Source: Phenylobacterium sp. (GTDB taxonomy: Bacteria; Pseudomonadota; Alphaproteobacteria; Caulobacterales; Caulobacteraceae). Taken from it: a DNA stretch of 64,000 nt. The position numbers were made by a program, and so were the translations under genes. Of the stretch, positions 57,029 to 64,000 are shown piece after piece. Each line of letters begins with the position of its first letter. The stretch's first letter is position 1. Below the pieces are notes generated by a model. That model worked only from the letters and a program-made list of their open reading frames with translations. It searched no databases and had not been told where the DNA came from. Location: positions 121,575 to 185,574 of the forward strand of contig NZ_JAUYAF010000065.1 in NCBI RefSeq assembly GCF_030693625.1, given 5' to 3'.

Positions 57029-58366
57029 TTATGTGAGCTTCAACCCACTAGCTTCGTCGTCCGACGCGCCGAGCAATAAAGGGTCGCGGCCATAGATATC
57101 CACACGCCGATCAACCCCAGCCGGCGTTGCCCGCACGGTTAGGTAGATCAGATATACCGGGATCGGCTTGGTCAGGCTGAGGATCGTCTCTGGGTCTCCC
57201 GGGGCCATGAGATCAAGTTCCCCGCCCACTAGCCAGTTGGCGAGGCGGGCGGCGTCGGCGACGCGAACGCAACCGGCGCTTCCTGCACGATAGTTGGCGT
57301 TGAACAGGCCTTTCATTGGCGTATCGTGAAGGTAGATCCCCTGGTCGTTGGGGAAGATGAACTTTGCCGCGCCCATCATGTTTCTAGGTCCCGGCTGTTG
57401 CCGGAGATGAACCTTCTCACGACCAGCACCGACCGCGGCCCAATCGATTGATCCCGGGTCGAGCACCTTAGCCTCGGAACTGAAATCCGACAGCACTTCA
57501 AGGCCGCGCCTGGCTAACACCCAGGCCCCGTCGCGGATCACGACAGGGGCGATCCGCGCAGCGGCGAGATCATGCGGCATGTGCCAGTATGGTCGAAGCA
57601 CCATGTACCGGATCAATCCGGCCATCGTCGGCGTCGGCTGCTTGGGTGCGCCCACCACCACCGGCATGCGATCCACAGGCGCGCCGCCCTCCCACATTTC
57701 CAGCACCTGCGCGGCCACGTCGACAATCACGTGCCGACCCTCAGCTGGAGGCAGCGAGCGGGCGCGCTCCAGGTTCGCATAGACAAGCCGCTGAATCGTC
57801 ACGTTCTGGCTCTTGCGCTGCTGGAGCCCCTCAGCACGCAGCGCCTCGTACACCGGGTGCATGCGGCGAAGGTCTGTTAGTGCGTCTTCCAAATAGGGCG
57901 CACGGCTCAACGCGCTCAAGTAGGCGCCCCTGTGGTCGCCCGGCATGGGAAGGTCGGCGTCCACGAACAGCATGGCCGCTGCTTTGTTTGGCCGCCGAAG
58001 GTCGTTTGCCCAGGTGGCCGCCGCGCGAGAAAGTCGCAGGTCGAGGCGCGCTAGCGCCATCAAATCCCCTAGGTCGGCCGCCGTTACAGCCGCACTAAGG
58101 GCCGTCGCGCCGTAGGAGTGCGGGTTCAGGTTATCATCAACCGCCTCAGATAGTGCCTTCAGCAGGGCGTTAGCCCCGGGCAGAAGCCTTCCGTCAAAGA
58201 CCCACAGAGGGCGGTAGTCACGGTCGCGGTAGAAGGCGGCAATCTCTGGGTCAATACCGCCCGCCAGCAATATTCGAAGGGCGTACGACACCGGGTCTTG
58301 TGAACGTCGCGTCGGTTCAAAGGCGGCGAGACCGACGCCGCCAAATAGAGCGGTCAGGCCAAGCAA
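57029..58366 (-). CDS. L,D-transpeptidase, YcbB/LdtD-like
   Basis: 445 residues from a TTG at 58366. The C-terminal catalytic domain has HDTP (His347) and SAGCVRV (Ser363, nucleophile Cys366, Arg368), the YkuD signature. The N-terminal region resembles the peptidoglycan-binding part of the YcbB group. It cross-links peptidoglycan by 3-3 bonds. Codons upstream of the TTG encode PRRRSLLLGL, a better signal start, but contain no ATG/GTG/TTG; the natural start may lie in another frame (see findings). GC and codon use are lower than in the host average. Confidence 0.88.
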   Translation of the reverse strand: MLGLTALFGGVGLAAFEPTRRSQDPVSYALRILLAGGIDPEIAAFYRDRDYRPLWVFDGRLLPGANALLKALSEAVDDNLNPHSYGATALSAAVTAADLGDLMALARLDLRLSRAAATWANDLRRPNKAAAMLFVDADLPMPGDHRGAYLSALSRAPYLEDALTDLRRMHPVYEALRAEGLQQRKSQNVTIQRLVYANLERARSLPPAEGRHVIVDVAAQVLEMWEGGAPVDRMPVVVGAPKQPTPTMAGLIRYMVLRPYWHMPHDLAAARIAPVVIRDGAWVLARRGLEVLSDFSSEAKVLDPGSIDWAAVGAGREKVHLRQQPGPRNMMGAAKFIFPNDQGIYLHDTPMKGLFNANYRAGSAGCVRVADAARLANWLVGGELDLMAPGDPETILSLTKPIPVYLIYLTVRATPAGVDRRVDIYGRDPLLLGASDDEASGLKLT

Positions 58367-58425
58367 TAGAGACCGCCGCCTCGGCGAGGCGTGAGGGCCG
58401 GAATTTTTCTGGACGATAGGGGGTT

Positions 58426-58752
58426 TCAGCCGCGTTCGGCGGATCGGACATAGCCGCGAGGGGCGTGGCGACGCGGAATGTGGGGGCGAGCAGCCTCTGG
58501 CTGGTAGGACTCGCGGTGCGACGCTTCAATCCCATAGTCGTTGGAGGATCGAGGAGATCCGTACGATTCATAGTCCGAGTCCGAAGCGATCGGGTCGTTC
58601 CCATACGGATAGTCCTCGAACGCGTCGACGCGCACCTCAGCCGAGTTCTCGACGTCGCCGGCTTCCGACGAGGACCAGTTTGACGCTTGAGCGACGGCTA
58701 TGCCGCTAACCAGTACGACTGCTGTCGCAACAGCAATGGTACGCATCTTCAT
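58426..58752 (-). CDS. Small secreted acidic protein
   Basis: 108 residues from the ATG at 58752, preceded by GGAG eight bases upstream. The signal peptide ends at AVAQAS. The mature chain is acidic with Ser/Tyr/Asp-rich low complexity (NDPIASDSDYESYGS) and a basic C-terminus (RRHAPRGYVRSAERG). No family recognised. It lies 59 bases upstream of the L,D-transpeptidase frame and may share its transcript. Envelope location expected. Confidence 0.72.
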   Translation of the reverse strand: MKMRTIAVATAVVLVSGIAVAQASNWSSSEAGDVENSAEVRVDAFEDYPYGNDPIASDSDYESYGSPRSSNDYGIEASHRESYQPEAARPHIPRRHAPRGYVRSAERG

Positions 58753-58901
58753 TTGAATTCTCCAGGGTTCAACAGTGAAGGACGAGTCGACAACCCATCC
58801 GACAAAGAGAGGTTCCTCAGTTTTTTTTGCCAGTTTAGTCGATTGCCACGCCCAGCGGTTTGGAGGCTTCGTCAGCCAAACTTCAGAGAGCGATGACCGA
58901 T

Positions 58902-60061
58902 GACGTGATGGTGTGGACGACCTCCACCCAATCGGGTTCGCTGATGTGTCGTCGATAGGGACGTCACGTCTAGGGAGCGGATCATGCAAGAGGTCGCCGT
59001 CGTCGGGCTGGATCTGGCGAAGAACGTCTTTCAAGTACATGGGATCGACGCTGCGGGCGTCGTGGTGGTGCGCAAGCAGCTGCGACGCAGCCAGGTTCTT
59101 CCCTTCTTCGAGGGCCTGTCGCCGTGTCTGGTCGGGATCGAGGCTTGTGCTTCGGCCCATCACTGGGGCCGGCAACTGATGGCGATCGGCCACGAGGTGC
59201 GGTTGATGCCGCCAGCCTACGTGAAGCCCTATGTGAAGCGGGGCAAGACCGATGCGGCAGATGCGGAGGCGATCGCCGAGGCTGTCACCCGGCCGACTAT
59301 GCGTTTCGTCGCCGTGAAGACCGAGGCCCAGCAGGCGGTTTTGATGCTCCACAAGACCCGAGATCTCTTGGTCCGCCAGAGGACCATGCTGATCAACGCC
59401 CTTCGCGGTCACCTGAGCGAGTTCGGGATCGTCTCCGCGCAGGGCTCCGCGGGCGTTCAAGCGGCGCTACGGTCACTGATCCTGGAGCAGGAACGGTTGC
59501 CGGAGCTCGCTCAGGCCGCGCTCCGGGGCCTGGCTGGACAGCTGGAGGCCCTCCGGGCGGAGATCGAGGGGCTGGAACATCGGATCCTCGCCTGGCATCG
59601 GCAGGATGCGACCAGCCGGCGGCTCGCCACTATCCCAGGCATCGGGCCGATCACCGCCAGCGCCATGGCTGCCAGTGCGCCCGACCCCGCACTCTTCCGC
59701 TCTGGGCGCCAGTTCGCTGCATGGCTCGGGCTCACCCCCAGGGCTCACAGCAGCGGCGGCAAGGAGCGGCAAGCTGGGATCAGCAAGATGGGCGACGGCT
59801 ATCTACGACGGCTGCTCGTGGTCGGAGCGACGGCTGTGCTCCGCATGGCCCGCCAACGCGGCACTGGGGGGGCCTGGATCCGGGGCTTACTCGATCGCAA
59901 AAAGCCGAAGGCCGCCGCCGTGGCGCTGGCCAACAAGACGGCGCGGATCGCCTGGGTGCTGATGGCCCGCCAGGAGGTCTACACGCCCGCGGCAGCTTAG
60001 AGATCGGCGGCGGTCACAACCCGGACCGACGCCGTAGACGCCAGAGTGGTGAGACGTGATG
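58902..60061 (+). mobile_element. IS110/IS1111-type insertion sequence (boundaries tentative)
   Basis: An intact IS110-family recombinase gene lies inside. The motif GACGTGATG occurs at 58902-58910 and again at 60053-60061, near both expected ends, which I use as provisional limits. These elements leave few landmarks, so the ends may be off by tens of bases. Confidence 0.5.
58984..60000 (+). CDS. IS110-family (IS1111 group) DEDD recombinase
   Basis: 338 residues, full length. The RuvC-like DEDD acids are Asp10 (VGLDLAK), Glu53 (GIEACASAHHW), Asp90 and Asp93 (KTDAADAEAI). The C-terminal Tnp domain has GPITASAMAA, the Ser motif AHSSGGKERQ, and DGYLRRLLVVGA. VKPYVKRGKTDAADAEAIAEA and RPTMRFVAVKT point to the IS1111 subgroup. 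These enzymes recombine donor and target DNA guided by a bridge RNA. Complete, no stop. In IS1111 elements the guide RNA is encoded downstream of the gene. Confidence 0.94.
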   Translation: MQEVAVVGLDLAKNVFQVHGIDAAGVVVVRKQLRRSQVLPFFEGLSPCLVGIEACASAHHWGRQLMAIGHEVRLMPPAYVKPYVKRGKTDAADAEAIAEAVTRPTMRFVAVKTEAQQAVLMLHKTRDLLVRQRTMLINALRGHLSEFGIVSAQGSAGVQAALRSLILEQERLPELAQAALRGLAGQLEALRAEIEGLEHRILAWHRQDATSRRLATIPGIGPITASAMAASAPDPALFRSGRQFAAWLGLTPRAHSSGGKERQAGISKMGDGYLRRLLVVGATAVLRMARQRGTGGAWIRGLLDRKKPKAAAVALANKTARIAWVLMARQEVYTPAAA

Positions 60062-60261
60062 ACGAACCGGCCGCAGCCGGGGACGGGCGAAACCCAGGGG
60101 GTCAGAGCGCTTCGAGCGCGTTGACGTGATTAGGGAGCCGGTCCGCGGACTTCATCAAGGCCAGCAGCCTCGACCGCTGCAGCAACAGGCCGAACACATG
60201 ACTGCACTCGACCGAGCGCCGAACGTCAACTTCACCCTTGCGTCTTGGAGGTCGTCCACAC

Positions 60262-60891
60262 ATGACGCCGTATCCGCTGATCGAGGTGAGTTCGGAAAAC
60301 TGGCCCGTGACGCTCGCCATCGCACGTGCAGCGCGCGCGCAAGGCGATGCAAGTCCGCGGATACTGGCGCTGGAAGCGTTCTCGCTGGTTCAACTGGGCC
60401 AGCCGGAGGCCGCGCAAAAGGTAATTGCGACGACGCCGGTGGACTGCTTCTTCTGCGCACTGACCCGGGCGATGATCTTGTCACGCCAGGGGGATACCGT
60501 CGGAGCCGAGCAGGCGTTCCGCTCGATGGACCAGCTCTATCCGGGGCAGATCACCGCACTGCTGTACTGGGGTCGCGAGCGGCTGCGGCGGGGCGACGCC
60601 CAGGGTGCGCTTCAGGTGTTCCGTCGCGCGGAGAAGCTCGCGCCCCGCTTCGCCGACCCGGCGGCCTGGTCGGGTGAGGCCCTGCTGGCCTTGGGCGACT
60701 ACAAGGCCGCCGAGGAAGCCTTTCGCAAGGCGGAGCCGCTCGCCCCCCGATGGGGGCGGCTCCACCTGAAGTGGGGCGAGGCGCTGGCCAAGCTCGGCAA
60801 GGCCGGGGATGCCCGGGCGAAGTGGCGTGCGGCCGCGACGATGGATTTGTCACCGGCGGATCGCGCCGCGCTTAAGGCGCATGGGGTCTGA
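60262..60891 (+). CDS. TPR protein, short paralogue of the next gene
   Basis: 209 residues from the ATG at 60262, with GGAGG (60247-60251) upstream. About four TPR units. Residues about 60-205 align with the last 150 residues of the following gene: PVDCFFC against PMDCMNC, GDYKAAEEAFRKAEPLAPRWGRLHLKWG, and KWRAAATMDLSPADRA. The N-terminal 430 residues of that gene have no counterpart. It may be a 5'-truncated duplicate or a free-standing partner. Starts 261 bases after the IS recombinase. Confidence 0.8.
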   Translation: MTPYPLIEVSSENWPVTLAIARAARAQGDASPRILALEAFSLVQLGQPEAAQKVIATTPVDCFFCALTRAMILSRQGDTVGAEQAFRSMDQLYPGQITALLYWGRERLRRGDAQGALQVFRRAEKLAPRFADPAAWSGEALLALGDYKAAEEAFRKAEPLAPRWGRLHLKWGEALAKLGKAGDARAKWRAAATMDLSPADRAALKAHGV

Positions 60892-60892
60892 A

Positions 60893-62815
60893 ATGGCGCG
60901 CGCACCGAGCGGCACGCCGAGACGGACCCGGGTGAAAGTCGAGCCCGCGCCGACGACCCCCGATCCTATCGAGATCGCCATGGAGGCCGAGGCGGAGGGC
61001 CGCTCCCCTGAAGGCGTTGCCTATCGGGTACTGGAAAAGCAGGAGCGGCTGATCGGCTGGCAGATCGCCTCCGAACGCGCCGGGTTCGCGCTGAAGGTGC
61101 TGACCGCCCTGGCCGGGCTCGCGATGGCCGTCGCGCTCGGACTGATGGCGTTGCAAGCGAGCCGGGCCGAAGGAGTCGTCATCGAGCCGTTTTCCGTGCC
61201 GCCAGAACTCGCCGCGCGCGGCCTCACGGGTCAGGTGCTCGCGGCCCAGCTGCAGGACCGTCTCGCGCGCCTGCAGGCGGCGACCTACTCCGTCCGGCCG
61301 GAAGCGTCATATTCCAGCGGCTGGGGCGACGAGATCAGCGTCGAGATCCCGTCGACGGGTGTCTCGCTCGGGGAGCTGCAGCGGTTCCTCAGGGGCTGGC
61401 TCGGACGCGAGACGCGTATTGGCGGCGACGCGTACCGGACCGCGGATGGCCGGCTCGCGGTCACCGTTCGCGCCGCCGGCGGGGCCGGCGACGAGGTGAC
61501 CGGTGCCGAGGCGGAGCTGCCGGCGCTGCTGCAGGGGGCGGCCGAGAAGCTCTACGCCCGCACCCAGCCGTATCGCTACGCCATGTACCTGCAGAACCGC
61601 GGGCGCATGGATGAGGCGCGGGGCGTCCTGGGGTGGCTCGCGGACAACGGCACGGGGCGGGAACGGGCCTGGTCGCTCGCCGGGCTGTCGAGGGTGGAGC
61701 CGGACAATCGCCGGGCGCTCGCGCGGGCCCGCCTGGCGACCGAGCTCGCCCCGGAGCTCGCCGAGGCGTGGGACGCGCGCAGCCGCGCCGCGTCGCGCAT
61801 GGGGCTGCAGCCGGAGGAGGTGGCAGGCCTCGAACGGTTCATCGCGCTCCTGAAGACCCGCAATCGCGGCGGCTATTCCGAGCAGGCGACCGCCGCGCGG
61901 ATGCGGGCTGAAGAGGTGCTGGCCATTCGTCGCGGCGACTACCTCGAAGCCAGGCGGTTTGCCCAGACGACGCGACGCGACGGCGGGAACTCCACGATTC
62001 GCGCGCGGGCGCTCACGGCCATGGCGTTCGATTCGGCCATGCTCCATGAGGCGACGCTCGCCAGGCGGTATGTGGCCAGCGCCGCCCTCGAGACGCAGCC
62101 GCGGGACATGACACCAGGGCAGTATCGGGCTTCGCTGGAGCGTGTGCTCCAGCAGGCGGCAGCGGGCATCGAGGACTGGCCATTGGCCCAGCGCCATGGC
62201 GAGTTGAGCATGGCTGCGCTCCGTGCGGACCCCGGGGCGCTCTCGCCCGAGCAGCTTTCGATCAACGGCGCCTGGCCGATGCAGGTACGCTCCCTGGTCT
62301 TTATGGGACGCCTCGACGAGGCCGGCCGGATGGCCAGCGACTTGCCGATGGACTGCATGAATTGCCTGCTCGCGCGGGCCACGGTCGCCGAAGCCGTGGG
62401 CGACCGCACGGCCGCGCGGCGCTGGTACGACGCGACCGTGCGCTTCAACCCCAACGACTGGGGCCCGCCGGAGCGCCGCGGGGTGATGCTTCTACGCTTC
62501 GGCCGTGATCCTGAAGGGGCGATCGCCGCCTTCCGGCGTGCCGCGGAGTTGAGCCCCTTCTTCGCCGATCCGTTGGAGGGCTGGGGTGAGGCCCTGATGG
62601 CCAAGGGCGACTATCGCGCCGCCATCAAGAAGTTCGAGCAGGCCGCCCAGCGGGCCCCCCGGTGGGGCCGGCTTCACCTGCAGTGGGGCATGGCGCTGGC
62701 GAAGCTGGGCAAGACCGATGAGGCCCGCGTGAAGTGGCGCGCGGCGGCGACGATGGACCTGTCGGCGGCGGATCGGGCGCAGGTCGCGGCGTTGCTCCAA
62801 AAGCGGACCACCTGA
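60893..62815 (+). CDS. Membrane-anchored TPR protein
   Basis: 640 residues from the ATG at 60893; one at 60881 is possible. A cytosolic N-terminus (1-55) precedes a single membrane helix at about 60-85 (ALKVLTALAGLAMAVALGLM). Residues 95-220 form a domain with FSVPPELAARGLTGQVLAAQL and DRLARLQ that I have seen only in TPR proteins and cannot name. TPR units run from about 240 to the end, with PMDCMNC near 490 and APRWGRLHLQWG near 600. It follows the short paralogue by one base. Perhaps a periplasmic scaffold. Role unknown. Confidence 0.82.
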   Translation: MARAPSGTPRRTRVKVEPAPTTPDPIEIAMEAEAEGRSPEGVAYRVLEKQERLIGWQIASERAGFALKVLTALAGLAMAVALGLMALQASRAEGVVIEPFSVPPELAARGLTGQVLAAQLQDRLARLQAATYSVRPEASYSSGWGDEISVEIPSTGVSLGELQRFLRGWLGRETRIGGDAYRTADGRLAVTVRAAGGAGDEVTGAEAELPALLQGAAEKLYARTQPYRYAMYLQNRGRMDEARGVLGWLADNGTGRERAWSLAGLSRVEPDNRRALARARLATELAPELAEAWDARSRAASRMGLQPEEVAGLERFIALLKTRNRGGYSEQATAARMRAEEVLAIRRGDYLEARRFAQTTRRDGGNSTIRARALTAMAFDSAMLHEATLARRYVASAALETQPRDMTPGQYRASLERVLQQAAAGIEDWPLAQRHGELSMAALRADPGALSPEQLSINGAWPMQVRSLVFMGRLDEAGRMASDLPMDCMNCLLARATVAEAVGDRTAARRWYDATVRFNPNDWGPPERRGVMLLRFGRDPEGAIAAFRRAAELSPFFADPLEGWGEALMAKGDYRAAIKKFEQAAQRAPRWGRLHLQWGMALAKLGKTDEARVKWRAAATMDLSAADRAQVAALLQKRTT

Positions 62816-62837
62816 GCGTCCGCTACGGGTGGTGGGC

Positions 62838-63998
62838 TCAACTGATCGCTGCAACACACTCGGCGAAGGTCTCTGCTGGTGTTCGGTAGAGCAAGGTCTT
62901 TCTGGGCCGTTCGTTGAGCTGGCGGGCGATGGCGCTGAGCTGGGCTTGGCTGTGCACAGACAGGTCGGTCCCGTGGGGCAGGTACTGGCGCAGAAGGCGG
63001 TTGGTGTTTTCGTTGGAGCCGCGCTGCCACGGTGAGCGAGGATCGCAGAAGTAGACCGCGACGTCGGAGGCCACAGCCAGGCGTTTGTGGTCGGCGAGTT
63101 CCTTGCCCCGATCCCATGTCAGGGACTGATAGAGTTCGCCGGGCAGCTTCTTCGACTGTTTGATCAGGGCCGTGACGACGCTTTCGGTGTCCTTGTTGGC
63201 GACCTTGACCAGCATGACGTAGCGCGAGTGGCGCTCGACCAATGTGGCGACGTAGCTGTTTCGGGAGCCACCGACGAGGTCGCCTTCCCAGTGACCGGGC
63301 ACGGCGCGATCCTCGACGCAGGCGGGCCTCTCGCTGATAGAGACTGCGTCCTTGATCTGGCCCAGGCCGTTCCGCTTGAGCGTGGCGTGCCGCGAGCGAC
63401 GGATGGTCCGCCGGGCCCTCAGGTGATCCAGAAGTTCCTTCTTCAGCACGCCTCGGGTCTGGATGAACAGGCTGCGATAGATGGTTTCGTGCGACACCTG
63501 ATTGTGCGGCTCCCCGGGCCAGGTGCGCCTGAGCCAGCCGGCGATCTGCTCGGGCGACCAGTTCCGCCTCAGCTTGGCCGATACTGTCCGCGCCAGGGCG
63601 GGGCGGCAAGCCAGCTTGCACCGCTTGGGACGCAAGGCCCGATCCCAAGCCGCCTGATCGGAGCCAGTCGCGCGATACCGTTCCGACCCGCCGTTACGCA
63701 CAACCTCGCGGCTGATCGTCGAGGGCGACCGTCCCAGCGTCCGGGCGATCCCACGTAGCGAGCAGCGGGTGCTGAGCCCCCGGGATATCTCCTCGCGCTC
63801 GCTCAAACTAAGCGCCCGATCCGCCCGCTTCCGATCTGGCGGACGGATGCCGCCCGTCGGCGACAGCACCGAAAACACCGACGACGACTCCCGATCGAAC
63901 AGCCGTCCGATCGAACTCATAGACTCGCCGGCCTTCCAGCGATCCCAGATCTCAGCCCGCTGGGCCGCCGAGTAGTAGATCCTCTTTCGCTGCTTCAT
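62838..63998 (-). CDS. IS30-family transposase
   Basis: 386 residues from the ATG at 63998, full length. The N-terminal helix-turn-helix has LSEREEISRGL and LGRSPSTISREVVRNGG. DDE acids are Asp240 (GHWEGDLVGG), Asp296 (LTWDRGKELADH) and Glu330 (SPWQRGSNENTNR). C-terminal LNERPRKTLLYRTPAE is typical of the IS30 family. It can mobilise the element that begins 3' of the TPR gene; the outer inverted repeat lies outside the window, so the end could not be checked. Confidence 0.95.
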   Translation of the reverse strand: MKQRKRIYYSAAQRAEIWDRWKAGESMSSIGRLFDRESSSVFSVLSPTGGIRPPDRKRADRALSLSEREEISRGLSTRCSLRGIARTLGRSPSTISREVVRNGGSERYRATGSDQAAWDRALRPKRCKLACRPALARTVSAKLRRNWSPEQIAGWLRRTWPGEPHNQVSHETIYRSLFIQTRGVLKKELLDHLRARRTIRRSRHATLKRNGLGQIKDAVSISERPACVEDRAVPGHWEGDLVGGSRNSYVATLVERHSRYVMLVKVANKDTESVVTALIKQSKKLPGELYQSLTWDRGKELADHKRLAVASDVAVYFCDPRSPWQRGSNENTNRLLRQYLPHGTDLSVHSQAQLSAIARQLNERPRKTLLYRTPAETFAECVAAIS

Positions 63999-64000
63999 CG
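62838..64000 (-). mobile_element. IS30-family insertion sequence (right end beyond window)
   Basis: Contains the complete IS30 transposase. The 3' flank begins 22 bases after the TPR stop. The other end is beyond the window; no terminal repeat pair could be verified. Confidence 0.7.

Noticed and set aside
58753-58840. Terminator with an eight-T tract (58821-58828)
   Set aside because: The preceding GAGG-TT-CCTC stem has only a two-base loop and cannot form a stable hairpin.
58753-59460. Extension of the small secreted gene upstream to 59460
   Set aside because: That stretch is the antisense of the IS110 recombinase; signal peptide and SD support the start at 58752.
58902-60061. GACGTGATG repeats as target-site duplication of the IS110 element
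   Set aside because: IS110 elements generally do not make such duplications; I use the repeats only as provisional limits.
62816-62860. Left terminal inverted repeat of the IS30 element
   Set aside because: Its partner end lies outside the window, so no pairing can be shown.

Overview
The window is GC-rich, gene-dense DNA from what looks like an alphaproteobacterium of the Caulobacterales (Phenylobacterium/Caulobacter-like). That placement is inferred from gene content, not from a marker-gene tree. The supporting signs are HWE-type histidine kinases, single-domain receivers, tandem TonB-dependent receptors with the long Caulobacterales-type plug start, frequent 4-nt gene overlaps and very high GC. 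I support about 60 protein genes, one tRNA, three strong terminators, two operator-like palindromes, three palindromic repeats, two IS elements and two decayed gene remnants.

Region by region. (1) 1-8.6 kb, all minus strand: a truncated PAS-HWE kinase, an acyl-CoA ligase fused to a membrane/DUF1499 module, a sulfatase-superfamily hydrolase, a receiver with Glu at the phosphoacceptor site plus a small partner, an APH/P-loop kinase, and pdxH. (2) 8.6-14.5 kb: a DnaJ-like protein and aroC, a receiver and a glycine-zipper protein on the plus strand; then TetR/VOC with a concentric operator and the 7-deazaguanine operon queC-queE-queD on the minus strand. (3) 14.8-24.2 kb: two TonB-dependent receptors, each followed by a strong terminator, a degenerate hybrid kinase, a methyltransferase and a serralysin-like RTX protease. 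(4) 24.2-34.8 kb: a lipoprotein, a YCII protein, tRNA-Met, a glycosyltransferase-asnB pair in which asnB carries an in-frame palindromic repeat, a PQQ-type sugar dehydrogenase, an LLM oxidoreductase, an LhgO-like oxidase, a TTC38-like TPR protein and an APC permease. (5) 34.8-49.3 kb: a fused indolepyruvate ferredoxin oxidoreductase with a divergent Lrp regulator, pirin, pgsA, uvrC, a second HWE kinase, an epimerase, a FATP-like acyl-CoA synthetase, a HAD phosphatase, a membrane-anchored Pro/Ala protein and a Phd/PIN toxin-antitoxin pair. (6) 49.3-56.6 kb: a GT2-TPR protein, a decayed receiver remnant, a chemoreceptor, tandem small ricin-like proteins, a methyltransferase with a histidine phosphatase, a CoaD-like protein and an HtaA-domain protein. 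(7) 56.6-64 kb looks like an accessory tract: an IS6-type remnant, an L,D-transpeptidase whose start seems damaged, a small secreted protein, a complete IS110/IS1111-type recombinase gene, a short and a long TPR paralogue, and an IS30 transposase.

The metabolic genes cover queuosine precursor synthesis, B6, chorismate, acyl-CoA activation and branched or aromatic 2-oxoacid oxidation. Signalling genes are many, and several are catalytically degenerate. The points I find most unusual are the ligase-DUF1499 fusion, the in-frame palindrome in asnB, the Glu-substituted receiver and His-less hybrid kinase, the tandem ricin-like pair, four convergent gene pairs that share a CTAG double stop, and the DCxxC TPR pair lying between two IS elements.
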